64,000 nucleotides of DNA from Prescottella sp. R16 (GCF_030656875.1 NZ_CP130943.1:3720001-3784000); one strand, 5' to 3'; shown: positions 47,142 through 56,756, numbered from the stretch's first letter. Notes: a model not told the origin generated them from the sequence alone. Numbers and translations are program-made.

Positions 47142-47879
47142 ATGTGGCGAACCCCAGTGCCGAAGCAAAGCGCAGATCTGCAGCAGACAACCGAAGAGAC
47201 GACCACGGGCAGTGGCAAACCCGACGGCCGCAAGCGACGCTGGCGCGAGCACAAGATCGCTCGCCGCGAGGAGCTCGTGGACGGCACGATCGCCGCGATC
47301 CGGGCGCGCGGGCGGGACGCCGGGATGGACGACATCGCAGCGGAGATCGGGGTCTCGAAAACGGTGCTGTACCGGTACTTCACCGACAAGAACGATCTGA
47401 CGAGCGCGACGATGATGCGGTACGTGGAGACGGTGCTGGCGCCGCGCATGTACGAGGCGATCAGCGAGGATCTCGACGAGTACGAGCTGTGCCGGGTCGC
47501 GATCTCCGCGTACGTGGAGACGGTTGCCGCGGACCCCGAGGTGTACCTGTACGTGATGGCGAACAGTGCGGGCCCCAATCGGGACGTGGTCGCCGATTCG
47601 GAGCGGATGATCGCCGAACTGTTGGCGACGCTGCTCGGCGAGCGACTGCGCGGCATGGACATGGATTCGGGTGGGTCGGTGCCGTGGGCGTACGGCGTGG
47701 TCGGAGCGGTGCAGTTGGCGACGCACTGGTGGATCTCGAACCAGTCGATGTCGACGGACGATCTCATCGACTATCTGGTGATGATGACGTGGGGCGGGAT
47801 CGCCGGGATCGCGGCGGTCAACGGGTCGCCGACGCGGTTCAAGTCGCTACCGCATCCGTTGCGTGAATCGGACGACTGA
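47142..47879 (+). CDS. TetR/AcrR family transcriptional regulator (Rv0472c-like)
   Basis: A 245-residue TetR-family regulator. After a polar N-terminal stretch of about 45 residues comes the HTH (ELVDGTIAAIRARGRDAGMD followed by EIGVSKTVLYRYFTDKNDL). The C-terminal ligand domain is Met-rich. The start is uncertain: ATG 47142 is the first after a TAGGCT -10-like element; GTG 47157 is also possible. It is divergent from the DUF445 gene. Confidence 0.85.
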   Translation: MWRTPVPKQSADLQQTTEETTTGSGKPDGRKRRWREHKIARREELVDGTIAAIRARGRDAGMDDIAAEIGVSKTVLYRYFTDKNDLTSATMMRYVETVLAPRMYEAISEDLDEYELCRVAISAYVETVAADPEVYLYVMANSAGPNRDVVADSERMIAELLATLLGERLRGMDMDSGGSVPWAYGVVGAVQLATHWWISNQSMSTDDLIDYLVMMTWGGIAGIAAVNGSPTRFKSLPHPLRESDD

Positions 47880-47919
47880 CCACCCTTGTGTAACCGTCGG
47901 TCACAGGTATTCTTGCGGT

Positions 47920-48258
47920 GTGACCGACTTCACCGAGGATGAACACGACGAGCCGGACGGCTACCGCGGCCCCGCCCACGTCACGGTCGGCGCGCACGCG
48001 CCGGTGATCGTGGACGTCGAACTGTCCGGCAATTTCGAGCCGATCAGTGGCCGGTTCGTGTGGCGTGGCCGGGTGCGGGAGCTGACGCGTGCGCTGGGCC
48101 TCGACGATGCGACCGTCGGGACCGAACTGACGATCACGACGCCGGACGGTTCCGGTGTCGCCCGGGTCAGCGGCCTGGACCTGTGGGGCAGTCACATGGT
48201 CGACGGGGTCACCCGGCCGCCGTTCCCGGTCATGGAGGACACCGAGGGCCTGCTCTAG
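47920..48258 (+). CDS. DUF4873 domain-containing protein
   Basis: A 112-residue beta-rich protein: RGPAHVTVGAHAPVIVDVEL, RFVWRGRV and a DGSGVARVSGLDLWGSH segment match DUF4873, a domain often fused to flavin monooxygenases. Here it stands alone. GTG 47920 lies six bases after TATTCT (47908-47913), a leaderless geometry. Function unknown. Confidence 0.8.
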   Translation: MTDFTEDEHDEPDGYRGPAHVTVGAHAPVIVDVELSGNFEPISGRFVWRGRVRELTRALGLDDATVGTELTITTPDGSGVARVSGLDLWGSHMVDGVTRPPFPVMEDTEGLL

Positions 48259-48312
48259 TGTGACGTGCGGCACCGCGCCGCAGTTTCCATCAGCCCCGCC
48301 TCGGAGGTTTCC

Positions 48313-49689
48313 TTGACCGACAGGGTCCCCACGTCCCGCCTCGTGCGGGGATCGAAACTCGGCCAGGTCGCCGCCGGCCGTGCCCTGCGCGGCGTGGGCA
48401 CGCGCGTGTCGATGCTCGGTCGGTCCGAGGAGGTCCGTGCCCGCCTGGCCGAGAAGTCCGCGATCGCGGCCGCCGACCAGCTCGTCACCGTCCTCGGCGG
48501 GATGAAGGGCGTGGCGATGAAGCTCGGCCAGATGCTGTCGATCCTGGATCTGGATCTGGTGCCGGAGGAGCATCGCGAGGAGTTCCAGCGCAAGCTCGCG
48601 GCCCTGCGCGACCAGGCGCCGACGACGTCGTTCCGGACGATGCGCGGCGTGATCGAGGCCGACCACGGGCGTCCACTCGACGAGGTGTTCGCCGAGTTCG
48701 ACACCGAGGCGGTCGCGGCGGCGTCGATCGGCCAGGTGTACCGGGCCCGGTTGCACGACGGGCGCGACGTCGCCGTCAAGGTGCAGTATCCCGGGATCGA
48801 TGCCGCGATCCGCGCGGACATGAAAAATCTGACGATGTTCCTGAAGATCTGGAAGTCGACGATCCCCACCCTGTCGACGCCGGGTCTGCTGAACGAGTTG
48901 CAACTGAACTTCGAGGGCGAACTCGACTACGAGCGCGAGGCCCGCACCCAACGCGAGATCGCCCGGCTGTACGCGGGTCATCCGTTCGTCGCGATCCCCG
49001 ACAGTGTTCCCGAGCTGAGCACCCGCCGGGTGCTGGTGAGCGAGTTCTTCGACGGGGCCGGATTCGCCGCGATCCGCGAATTGCCGCAGGCCGAGCGGAA
49101 TCGGGTCGGGGAGATCGTCTTCCGTTTCTATATCGGGTCGCTGTACCGGTACCACGAGTTCTGCGGTGACCCGCATCCCGGCAACGTGCTGCTCGGCTCC
49201 GACGGCCGGGTCGGTTTCGTCGACTTCGGCCTGTTCAATCGGATGGATGCGCGGCACGTCGAGTTCGAGAAGCAGTGCATGCGGGCGGCGACGGAGGGCC
49301 GCGCCGACGACCTGTTCGCGCTGATGGTGCAACGTGGTGTCATCGAGGCGGATTCGGACGTCACGCCCGACGAGTGCATGGAGTACGTGTACGCGGCCGC
49401 CGAATGGAACCTGGTGGACGACGACATCGCGATCACCCCGGAGATGGCGAGCACCGGCTTCCTGCTCGCGATCGATCCGCGGGCATCGGATTTCTCGGGA
49501 ATGAAGAGCCAGAATCTGCCGCCCGAGCATCTGTTCTCCCGCCGCGCCGACTTCCTCACCTTCGGGGTGCTGGGGCAGCTCGACGCGTCCGCCAACTGGC
49601 ACCGGATCGGTCGGGAGTGGATCTACGGCGACGCCCCGGAAACGGAACTCGGTGTGGCGGAAGCACAGTGGAGGGCTGCTCGGCCCTAG
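48313..49689 (+). CDS. AarF/ABC1/UbiB family kinase-like protein
   Basis: A 458-residue atypical kinase: the Ala-rich loop AAASIGQVYRARL, Lys in VAVKVQYPG, the KxGQ motif MKLGQMLS, catalytic-loop-like DPHPGNVLL and VDFGLF. Related proteins support quinone or lipid metabolism. The start is TTG 48313, five bases after GGAGG, rather than the in-frame ATG upstream. Its stop overlaps the -10 of the ppk2 gene. Confidence 0.9.
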   Translation: MTDRVPTSRLVRGSKLGQVAAGRALRGVGTRVSMLGRSEEVRARLAEKSAIAAADQLVTVLGGMKGVAMKLGQMLSILDLDLVPEEHREEFQRKLAALRDQAPTTSFRTMRGVIEADHGRPLDEVFAEFDTEAVAAASIGQVYRARLHDGRDVAVKVQYPGIDAAIRADMKNLTMFLKIWKSTIPTLSTPGLLNELQLNFEGELDYEREARTQREIARLYAGHPFVAIPDSVPELSTRRVLVSEFFDGAGFAAIRELPQAERNRVGEIVFRFYIGSLYRYHEFCGDPHPGNVLLGSDGRVGFVDFGLFNRMDARHVEFEKQCMRAATEGRADDLFALMVQRGVIEADSDVTPDECMEYVYAAAEWNLVDDDIAITPEMASTGFLLAIDPRASDFSGMKSQNLPPEHLFSRRADFLTFGVLGQLDASANWHRIGREWIYGDAPETELGVAEAQWRAARP

Positions 49690-49699
49690 AGTTTCGGTC

Positions 49700-50560
49700 A
49701 TGGCATCGGACGTGGCGGACCTGTGGCACACTCCCGCGACCGAGGCGCTGCGCGCCGGTCGGCACACGAAGGTCTCGAAGATCGACCCCAAGGCCACACC
49801 CGGGTTCGACGGGGACAAGGCCGATGGTGAGCGGCTGCTCGAGGAGCGCGGTGCGGTGCTGTCGGCGCTGCAGGAGAAGCTGTATGCGAACGGCCGTGCC
49901 GGTGACGAGCGGTCGGTGCTGCTGATCCTGCAGGGCATGGACACCGCCGGCAAGGGCGGGATGGTGCGGCACGTGATCGGGCACGTGGATCCACAGGGCG
50001 TCGACCATGCTGCGTTCGGGGTGCCGACACCCGAGGAGAAGCGGCACCACTACCTGTGGCGGATCAACAAGGCCCTCCCCCGCGGCGGGCAGCTCGGCGT
50101 GTTCGACCGTTCCCACTACGAGGACGTGCTGGTGGTGCGGGTCCACGATCTGGTGCCGCCGGACGTGTGGGCCGGCCGCTACGAGGAGATCAACCAGTTC
50201 GAGCGGGAACTCGTCTACAACGGAACGACTCTGGTGAAGGTCGCGATGTTCGTCTCCCTCGACGAACAGAAGCAGCGTCTCGCCGAACGTCTCGACCGCC
50301 CCGACAAGTACTGGAAGTACAACCCGGGCGACGTCACCGAACGCGCCCTGTGGCCGCAGTACCAGGAGGCGTATCAGGCGATGCTCGACAAGACGTCCAC
50401 GGACCACGCACCGTGGTACGTGGTCCCGTGTGATCGCAAGTGGTACAGCCGGATCGCGGTGACCGAACTGCTGATCGACGCCCTCACTCGCCTCGATCTC
50501 GAGTGGCCGCCGGCCGATTTCGACATCGAGGTCGAGAAGGAGCGCCTGGCCCGGTCGTGA
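49700..50560 (+). CDS. Polyphosphate kinase 2 family protein
   Basis: A 286-residue PPK2. Walker A-like GMDTAGKGG (residues 79-87), the DRSHYEDVLVVRV Walker B segment and a lid with RLDRPDKYWKYNPGD are all present. PPK2 enzymes use polyphosphate to phosphorylate nucleotides (or the reverse); the subclass (AMP, ADP) is not certain. ATG 49700 is seven bases after TAGAGT, so it may be leaderless. Ppx and SenX3-RegX3 elsewhere in the window relate to the same metabolism. Confidence 0.93.
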   Translation: MASDVADLWHTPATEALRAGRHTKVSKIDPKATPGFDGDKADGERLLEERGAVLSALQEKLYANGRAGDERSVLLILQGMDTAGKGGMVRHVIGHVDPQGVDHAAFGVPTPEEKRHHYLWRINKALPRGGQLGVFDRSHYEDVLVVRVHDLVPPDVWAGRYEEINQFERELVYNGTTLVKVAMFVSLDEQKQRLAERLDRPDKYWKYNPGDVTERALWPQYQEAYQAMLDKTSTDHAPWYVVPCDRKWYSRIAVTELLIDALTRLDLEWPPADFDIEVEKERLARS

Positions 50561-50584
50561 GCCGCCCGGGCGGGGATACGGGTA

Positions 50585-51625
50585 TCAGAAGGTGGAGGCG
50601 TCGATCACGAACCGGTAGCGCACGTCGCTCGCGACGACCCGGTCGAACGCCTCGTTGATCCGGTCGGCGGAGATGAGTTCGATTTCGGCGCCGATGCCGT
50701 GTTCGGCGCAGAAGTTCAGCATCTCCTGCGTCTGCGGGATGCCGCCGACGAGGGAGCCGGCGAGACTGCGGCGGTTCTTGAGCAGGGAGAATCCGCGGAC
50801 GCTGATCGGGTTCTCGGGCAGCCCCAGTTCGACGAAGACGCCGTCGAGGGTGAGCATCGACATGTACCGGTCGATGTCGAGATTGACGGAGACCGTGTTG
50901 AGAATGAGGTCGAAACGCTTGCGCAGTGCCTTGAACGTCTCCGGGTCGGAGGTGGCGTAGTACTCGTCGGCGCCGAACCGCAGGCCGTCGTCCTTCTTGC
51001 TCAGCGACTGGCTCAGCACGGTGACCTCGGCGCCCAGGGCGTGTGCGATCTTGACGCCGACGTGGCCGAGGCCGCCCATACCGACGATCGCGACCTCCTT
51101 GCCCGGGCCCGCACCCCAGTGGGCGAGCGGCGAGAACAGGGTGATGCCGGCACACAGCAGCGGTGCCGCGACATCGAGTGCGAGGGAGTCCGGGATCGAG
51201 AGCACGAAGTCCTCGGTCACCACAACGTGCGTGGAATAGCCTCCGGCGGTGCGCTTTCCGTCCCGTCCGATGGTGTTGTAGGTGTCGACGACACCCTTTT
51301 CGCAGTACTGTTCCTCACCGGCCTGACAGTTGATGCACTCGCGGCACGAGTCGACGAAGCAGCCGACACCGACCCGGTCGCCGACGGCGTGCCGGGTGAC
51401 GTCCGAGCCGACCTCCGCGACGATGCCGGTGATCTCGTGTCCGGGAACGACGGGGTAGGAGGTTCCGCCCCACTCGTTGCGGGCGGTGTGGATGTCGGAG
51501 TGACAGATTCCGGCGTACTTGATCTCGATCAGCACGTCGTGGGGGCCGACGTCGCGGCGTTGGATCGTGGTCTTCTCGAGCGGGGCATCGGCAGCGGTGG
51601 CGGCGTAAGCGGAGACATCGATCAT
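50585..51625 (-). CDS. Zinc-dependent NAD(P) alcohol dehydrogenase (AdhC/YahK-like)
   Basis: A 346-residue medium-chain dehydrogenase of the cinnamyl-alcohol dehydrogenase type. Catalytic zinc ligands lie in GICHSDIH and GHEITG; structural zinc in [15 protein letters not shown]. The cofactor motif is [12 protein letters not shown] 51625. It likely reduces aldehydes with NADPH; the closest mycobacterial name is AdhC. Confidence 0.92.
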   Translation of the reverse strand: MIDVSAYAATAADAPLEKTTIQRRDVGPHDVLIEIKYAGICHSDIHTARNEWGGTSYPVVPGHEITGIVAEVGSDVTRHAVGDRVGVGCFVDSCRECINCQAGEEQYCEKGVVDTYNTIGRDGKRTAGGYSTHVVVTEDFVLSIPDSLALDVAAPLLCAGITLFSPLAHWGAGPGKEVAIVGMGGLGHVGVKIAHALGAEVTVLSQSLSKKDDGLRFGADEYYATSDPETFKALRKRFDLILNTVSVNLDIDRYMSMLTLDGVFVELGLPENPISVRGFSLLKNRRSLAGSLVGGIPQTQEMLNFCAEHGIGAEIELISADRINEAFDRVVASDVRYRFVIDASTF

Positions 51626-51801
51626 GCCTACATGCCTACTCGCTGTCGCCGATCGCCCGCAACGGACCCCTGACCTGGTCGGTATTTCGACCGTTTTCCC
51701 CGAAACTGCCCGAGCCGTGTCCCGTCCGCCTAACATCTCCCAAAATTGGACAGTAGTCCAGATTCAGGACGGTCGGTTGTGTCCGGGAGGCGAGGGACGA
51801 C

Positions 51802-53325
51802 GTGGGCAGAAGAAGAACGATGGTGTCGGCAGCATTCACCGCGTGCGCATCGGCCCTGGCCCTGACCCTGGCGCCGACGGCCGCGTCCGCCGCACCGGTT
51901 CCGACGCCGATCACCCAGTTGCGTGCCGAGGGAACGCAGCTCGTCGACGGCTACGGGCGCACCGTCCTGCTGCACGGCGTCAACAACGTCGACAAAGAGG
52001 CCCCGTACATCGAGCCGGGCGACGGGCTGACGATCACGGCGGCCGACGCGGACCTGCTCGCCGGATACGGCTTCAACACCGTCCGGCTCGGGGTGTCGTT
52101 CGACGGGCTCATGCCCACCCGCGGCGTCGTCGACACCGTCTATCTGGACCGGGTGGCCGGCGTCGTCGACGTCCTCACCGCCCGCGGCATCCACGTCCTG
52201 CTCGACAACCACCAGGACGGGCTCTCGAAGCCGTGGGGCGGCAACGGTTTTCCCGAATGGTCGATCCAGTCGCGGCCGCAGTCGTGGGAACCCAATCCGG
52301 GTTTCCCGCTCTACTACGTCATGCCCAGCATGAACGCCGGCTGGGACGAGGTGTGGAACAACACGCACGGTGCACTCGACTACCTGGGCGACGCCCTCGG
52401 CGCCCTCGCGGCACGGATGGCCGGCAAGACCGGCGTCATGGGCATCGAGCTCATGAACGAGCCGTGGCCCGGTTCGCCGTTCCTGACGTGCTTCCCGAAC
52501 GGTTGCCCGGACTTCGACCGCACCTACCAGTCCGCGATGCAGCAGCTGACCGACGCTGTCCGCGCCGAGAACCCCGCGATGCCGGTGTACTGGGAACCGA
52601 ACGTCACCTGGAACCAGATGATGCCGTCGAACCTGGCGAACCCGCCGAGGACACCGACGATCGACGACGACGACATCGTGTTCGCGCCGCACGACTACTG
52701 CATTCCCAGCCAGCTCGCGATCTATCTGGGGTCGTCGCAGGCGCTGCGCGGACTGTGTGTCCCCCAGCAGGATCTCACGTGGTCGCACGTCGACGAATTC
52801 ACCGGCCGCTCCGGTGTCCCGACGGTCGTCACCGAATTCGGGGACGGTGACCCGACGGTCCTGCGGAACACCCTGGCCCGCGCCGACGAACGGTTCGTCG
52901 GCTGGCAGTACTGGCACTACTCGTCGATCGAGGGCCCGGGGGCGACATCGGATCCGTTCCTCGGACCGGTCGGACGCCAGCTCGTACGCACCTACCCGCA
53001 GGCGACCGCCGGCGACCCCGGCCGGATGATCTTCGACCCCGACAACGGAGACTTCGCATACCGGTACACGCCGCACGTCTCGACGAAGCCGACCGAAATC
53101 TACGTCTCCGCACTGCACTACCCCGACGGCTACGACGTCGTCGTCGACGGCGGGCACGTCACGTCGGCACCGGGCGCACGCATCGTCACGATCGAGGCCG
53201 ACGGCACCGGCCCGGTCACCGTCCACGTCCAGCGGCCGGGATCACCGGGCGCCGCGGTACCCGACGGTCCGATCACCACCGGATCGTCCGGCAGTACCGG
53301 TTCCCTGGACGGTTCCGGCTCCTGA
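51802..53325 (+). CDS. Secreted GH5 glycosidase (endoglycoceramidase-like)
   Basis: A 507-residue secreted protein with a signal peptide of about 30 residues. The GH5 barrel carries LLHGVNNVDKEAPYI, the acid/base Glu220 in IELMNEPW, PHDYC, and the nucleophile Glu345 in VVTEFGDGD. A C-terminal beta-sandwich (about 395-475, with KPTEIYVSALHYPDG) resembles that of rhodococcal endoglycoceramidases. It probably cleaves glycolipid head groups. GTG 51802; no partner gene beside it. Confidence 0.88.
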   Translation: MGRRRTMVSAAFTACASALALTLAPTAASAAPVPTPITQLRAEGTQLVDGYGRTVLLHGVNNVDKEAPYIEPGDGLTITAADADLLAGYGFNTVRLGVSFDGLMPTRGVVDTVYLDRVAGVVDVLTARGIHVLLDNHQDGLSKPWGGNGFPEWSIQSRPQSWEPNPGFPLYYVMPSMNAGWDEVWNNTHGALDYLGDALGALAARMAGKTGVMGIELMNEPWPGSPFLTCFPNGCPDFDRTYQSAMQQLTDAVRAENPAMPVYWEPNVTWNQMMPSNLANPPRTPTIDDDDIVFAPHDYCIPSQLAIYLGSSQALRGLCVPQQDLTWSHVDEFTGRSGVPTVVTEFGDGDPTVLRNTLARADERFVGWQYWHYSSIEGPGATSDPFLGPVGRQLVRTYPQATAGDPGRMIFDPDNGDFAYRYTPHVSTKPTEIYVSALHYPDGYDVVVDGGHVTSAPGARIVTIEADGTGPVTVHVQRPGSPGAAVPDGPITTGSSGSTGSLDGSGS

Positions 53326-53330
53326 CGCAC

Positions 53331-53379
53331 CGTGGGCCCCGGGCCCGGATCCGCAGACGATCCGAGCCCGGGGCCCACG
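53331..53379. terminator. Bidirectional terminator between GH5 and metE-like genes
   Basis: Arms 53331-53350 and 53360-53379 pair over 20 bp with one mismatch around a 9-nt loop, between convergent stop codons at 53325 and 53392. Confidence 0.8.
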
Positions 53380-53391
53380 TTCGTGCCGCAC

Positions 53392-55680
53392 CTACCCCTG
53401 CGCGGCGCGGCGACGCAGCCGGCGAGCCGCCGCAACCAGGTTGCGCAGCGACGGCTCGAGCTGCCAGTAGTGGCGGGTCTTGAGACCGCCGTCGGGGTTG
53501 GCCCACAGCCGGTCCAGTTCGATGGACTCGGCTGCCTCGGTGAGGAGTTCGTCGAGTTCGTCGATGTCCGGGATGCGCGCCGACCGGGACTCGTAGACGC
53601 CCGGGCCGACACCGTGGGTGAGAGCCTTCTCCTTGAGGGCGTCCAGCACCCAGCCGATCGACCGGGTCGCGACGATCGCCGTGACGTCGGCATCGAGCCG
53701 CTCGATCGCGTCGACCACCGACCGCCGCCCCGAGTACGTCAGATGCGTGTGGATCTGCGTCTCGGGCCTGGCACCGCCGGTCGCGAGGCGGAACGCGTCG
53801 ACCGCCCAGTCCAGGTACTCCTTCTGCCCGGCCTTCCGGGGCGGCAACAACTCCCGGACGGACGGTTCGTCGACCTGGATGATCGCGATGCCGGCCTTCT
53901 CGAGGTCCGCGATCTCGTCGCGGATCGCGAGCGCCAACTGGTCCGCCGTTTCGTGCAGCGGCTGATCCTGCCGCACGAACGACCGGGCCAGCATCGTCAC
54001 CGGTCCGGTGAGCATTGCCTTGACCGGCTTGTCGGTGAGCGACTGCGCGTACGAGATCCATTCGACCGTCATGGCTTTCGGACGTCGGATATCGCCGTAC
54101 AGCACCGGCGGACGAGTGCACCGTGACCCGTAGGCCTGCACCCAACCGAAGTGGGTGAACGCGTATCCCTCGAGCAGTTCCGCGAAGTACTGCACCATGT
54201 CGTTGCGCTCGTGCTCACCGTGCACGAACACGTCGAGCCCGATGTCTTCCTGCAAAGCAATGGTTTTCGCGATCTCTTCCCGGATCCGGGTGTAGTACTC
54301 GTCCCACGTGAGACGGCCCTCGCCCAGGGCGTAGCGCGCCTGCCGGATCTCGTCGGTCTGTGGGAACGACCCCAGCGTCGTGGCCGGCACGAGCGGCAGG
54401 TTCAGCCGCTCCTGCTGCGCGATGCGCCGCTCGTCGTACGGTGCCCGCACCCGGTGCTCCGGCCGGATCGCGTTGACCCGGGCCCGGACGTCCTGCTTCT
54501 GCTTGAAGTGCACCGACGTCGGCTTCTTGCGCCACCGGTCCGACGGCCCCTCGGTGAGTGCCTTCGCGAGCGACACCACCTCGCCGACCTTCTGCTTCGC
54601 GAATGCGAGCCGGTCCGCGACGTCACCGGGCATGTCGTACTCGGCGAGCACGTCGTACGGGACGTGCAGCAGCGTGCACGACGTCGACACGACGAGGTCC
54701 GGAACGACGTCCTTCAACTCGTTCAGGTAGGTGAGCGTGTCGAACCGGTCGACGCGCCACACGTTGCGGCCGTCGACGATGCCGGCGTAGATCCGCTTGC
54801 GGCGGATACCGGGCACCTTCGCCAGCTGCTCCGCGGTGATGCGTCCGTTGATCAGATCGAGTCCGATCGCCTCGACCGGGGTGGCGGCCAGGATCGGCAG
54901 CGCCTCACCGAGCGACCCGTACGGGCCGGTGACGAGGATCCGCGGCCGCAGCGGTGCGTGCGTGAGCGTGTCGTAGGCCCGCGCGAGTGCTTCCAGCTCC
55001 TCGGGCGAACGGTCCTCGGTGAAGCACGGCTCGTCCAGTTGGACGCACGTCGCACCGGCCTTCGCGAGCTGTGCGAACAGCTTCTCGTACTCCGGCAGCA
55101 GGCGATCGAGCAGATCGAGGGGCGTGAAACCCTCCTGTGTGGAGCCGGGCGCGGTCTTCGACAGCAGCAGCAGCGACACCGGCCCCAGAATCACCGGGCG
55201 CAGTTCGATGCCGACGGCCTTCGCCCGCTCGAACTCGTCGAGCACTGTCTCCGAACGCAATCCGAACACCGTGTGCTCGGACAGCTCGGGCTGGCGGTAG
55301 TGGTAGTTGGTGCCGAAGAAGCGCACCAGTTCGAGCGGCGGGAAGTCGGGGAGCCCGCGCGCCAGCGTGAAGTAGAAGTCGAGCGGGTCGAGGTCGCTCT
55401 CGAGCGGCGCGAACCGCTCCGGGACCGCCCCGAACAACAGTGCGTTGTCCAGAACGTGGTCGTAGTAGGAGAACGTGTTGCCGGGAACCTGGGTCAGCCC
55501 GGTCGCCGCCAGTTCGCTCCAGGTCTGCTCCTGCAGTTCCCGGGCGACGGACTCGAGTGCGGCCTTGCTTCCCGTGCCGTGCCAGTAAGCCTCGAGCGCG
55601 CGCTTGAGCTCCCGGCGGGGACCGATACGCGGGTATCCCAGGATGCTGGATCCGTACCCGTCGGTGGGTGCAGCGGACAT
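53392..55680 (-). CDS. MetE-like protein lacking zinc ligands
   Basis: A full-length (762 aa) cobalamin-independent methionine synthase homologue. The N-terminal barrel (1-370) and catalytic barrel (400-762) are both present, including TLGSFPQTDEIR, VHGEHERNDMVQYF, GSRCTRPP and IIQVDEPSVRE. Counting against E. coli MetE, His641 is kept (His646) but Cys643 is Thr648, Glu665 is Val670 and Cys726 is Gly731, so three of four zinc ligands are missing. It therefore should not activate homocysteine in the normal way. ATG 55680; no cobalamin riboswitch fits in the 90-bp upstream gap. Confidence 0.92.
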   Translation of the reverse strand: MSAAPTDGYGSSILGYPRIGPRRELKRALEAYWHGTGSKAALESVARELQEQTWSELAATGLTQVPGNTFSYYDHVLDNALLFGAVPERFAPLESDLDPLDFYFTLARGLPDFPPLELVRFFGTNYHYRQPELSEHTVFGLRSETVLDEFERAKAVGIELRPVILGPVSLLLLSKTAPGSTQEGFTPLDLLDRLLPEYEKLFAQLAKAGATCVQLDEPCFTEDRSPEELEALARAYDTLTHAPLRPRILVTGPYGSLGEALPILAATPVEAIGLDLINGRITAEQLAKVPGIRRKRIYAGIVDGRNVWRVDRFDTLTYLNELKDVVPDLVVSTSCTLLHVPYDVLAEYDMPGDVADRLAFAKQKVGEVVSLAKALTEGPSDRWRKKPTSVHFKQKQDVRARVNAIRPEHRVRAPYDERRIAQQERLNLPLVPATTLGSFPQTDEIRQARYALGEGRLTWDEYYTRIREEIAKTIALQEDIGLDVFVHGEHERNDMVQYFAELLEGYAFTHFGWVQAYGSRCTRPPVLYGDIRRPKAMTVEWISYAQSLTDKPVKAMLTGPVTMLARSFVRQDQPLHETADQLALAIRDEIADLEKAGIAIIQVDEPSVRELLPPRKAGQKEYLDWAVDAFRLATGGARPETQIHTHLTYSGRRSVVDAIERLDADVTAIVATRSIGWVLDALKEKALTHGVGPGVYESRSARIPDIDELDELLTEAAESIELDRLWANPDGGLKTRHYWQLEPSLRNLVAAARRLRRRAAQG

Positions 55681-55707
55681 GGGGATCGCCCTTTCGTAGG
55701 CGTCTAC

Positions 55708-55755
55708 ACCCGTGCGCCTTTCCGGTAGTGGCTACCACGGAAAAGGCGCACGGGT
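55708..55755 (-). terminator. Palindromic terminator between the fadB2 and metE-like genes
   Basis: Imperfect hairpin, left arm from about 55708 and right arm ending at 55755, starting 15 nt past the fadB2 stop. The stem includes the TTTCCGGTAGT core found at 766-814 and 11175-11222. Confidence 0.65.
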
Positions 55756-55769
55756 GCGGAGCGCTCGAC

Positions 55770-56666
55770 TCAGCTTGCCTTCTTGGTGACGCGACCGTTG
55801 TCGACGTATTCGTAGAAGCCGGCTCCCGACTTCTTGCCGACGAGCCCTGCCTCGACCATCCGCAGCAGCAGGGGCGGTGCCGAGTACAGGGGTTCTTTGA
55901 ACTCTTCGTACATGGAGTCGGCGATCGCCTTGACGGTGTCGAGTCCCACGAGGTCGGTCAGTGCGAGTGGCCCCATCGGATGGGCGCAGCCCAGGACCAT
56001 CGTCTTGTCGATGTCCTCCTTGGTGGCGAATCCGGATTCGACCATGCGGATCGCGGACAGCAGATACGGCACCAGGAGTGCGTTGGCGATGAAGCCGGCG
56101 CGGTCGCTGGACCGGACCACCTGCTTGCCGAGCACCTCGCCGGCGAACGCTTCGGCGCGAGCGGTCACGGCGGGACTGGTCTTGAGTGTCGTGACCAGTT
56201 CGACGAGCGGGAGGACGGGGACGGGGTTGAAGAAGTGCATGCCGATCACGCGTTCGGGTGCCTTGGTGGCGATGCCCAGTTTCATGATCGGGATCGAGGA
56301 CGTGTTCGACGCGAGCACCGCGTTGGGGTCGGTGACGATGGAGTCGAGTTCGGTGAAGATCTCGCTCTTGGTCTTCTCGTCCTCGACGACGGCCTCCACG
56401 ACGAGCTGCCGGTCGGCGAAGTCTCCGAGGTCGGACGTGAAGCGCAGCCGCCAGGCGGCCTGTTCACGTTCACGTTCGGTGATCTTGCCGCTGCTCACTC
56501 CGCGATCGAGCGAGCGCAGGATGCGTGAGCGTCCCGCCGCAGCGAGTTCGCGGCTCGGCTCGTACACCAGCACGTCGACGTATGCGCGGGCGCACACCTC
56601 GGCGATTCCCGAACCCATGATGCCGGCGCCGATCACACCGACGCGCTGAATCTTTTCGCTGGTCAC
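55770..56666 (-). CDS. fadB2: 3-hydroxybutyryl-CoA dehydrogenase (FadB2-like)
   Basis: A 298-residue dehydrogenase that oxidises 3-hydroxyacyl-CoA with NAD. Cofactor motif VGVIGAGIMGSGIAEVCA, SNTSSIPI, the catalytic His in GMHFFNPVPVLPLVE and Asn in the RAGFIANALLVPYL region are present. GTG 56666 follows AAAGGAG by five bases. The order aceA-fadB2 is that of mycobacteria (Rv0467-Rv0468). Confidence 0.93.
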   Translation of the reverse strand: MTSEKIQRVGVIGAGIMGSGIAEVCARAYVDVLVYEPSRELAAAGRSRILRSLDRGVSSGKITEREREQAAWRLRFTSDLGDFADRQLVVEAVVEDEKTKSEIFTELDSIVTDPNAVLASNTSSIPIMKLGIATKAPERVIGMHFFNPVPVLPLVELVTTLKTSPAVTARAEAFAGEVLGKQVVRSSDRAGFIANALLVPYLLSAIRMVESGFATKEDIDKTMVLGCAHPMGPLALTDLVGLDTVKAIADSMYEEFKEPLYSAPPLLLRMVEAGLVGKKSGAGFYEYVDNGRVTKKAS

Positions 56667-56699
56667 GTCAGCTCCTTTACGGAAGTGGAGGTCGGTTCC

Positions 56700-56742
56700 C
56701 GGGAGGGATCGAACCCGGAGGACACCCGGCCGATCCCTCCCG
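56700..56742 (-). terminator. Hairpin terminator after aceA
   Basis: Perfect 12-bp arms CGGGAGGGATCG (56700-56711) and its complement (56731-56742) lie 15 nt past the aceA stop and 34 nt before fadB2. Confidence 0.75.
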
Positions 56743-56756
56743 AGAGGTCGAAGGGT

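Noticed and set aside
55681..55769. Cobalamin riboswitch upstream of the MetE-like gene
   Set aside because: The gap is under 100 bp, filled mostly by a hairpin, and has no B12-box.
56700..56745. tRNA-like T-arm sequence (GGGATCGAACCC-type)
   Set aside because: It is part of a simple 12-bp hairpin; no cloverleaf, anticodon stem or acceptor stem can be drawn.
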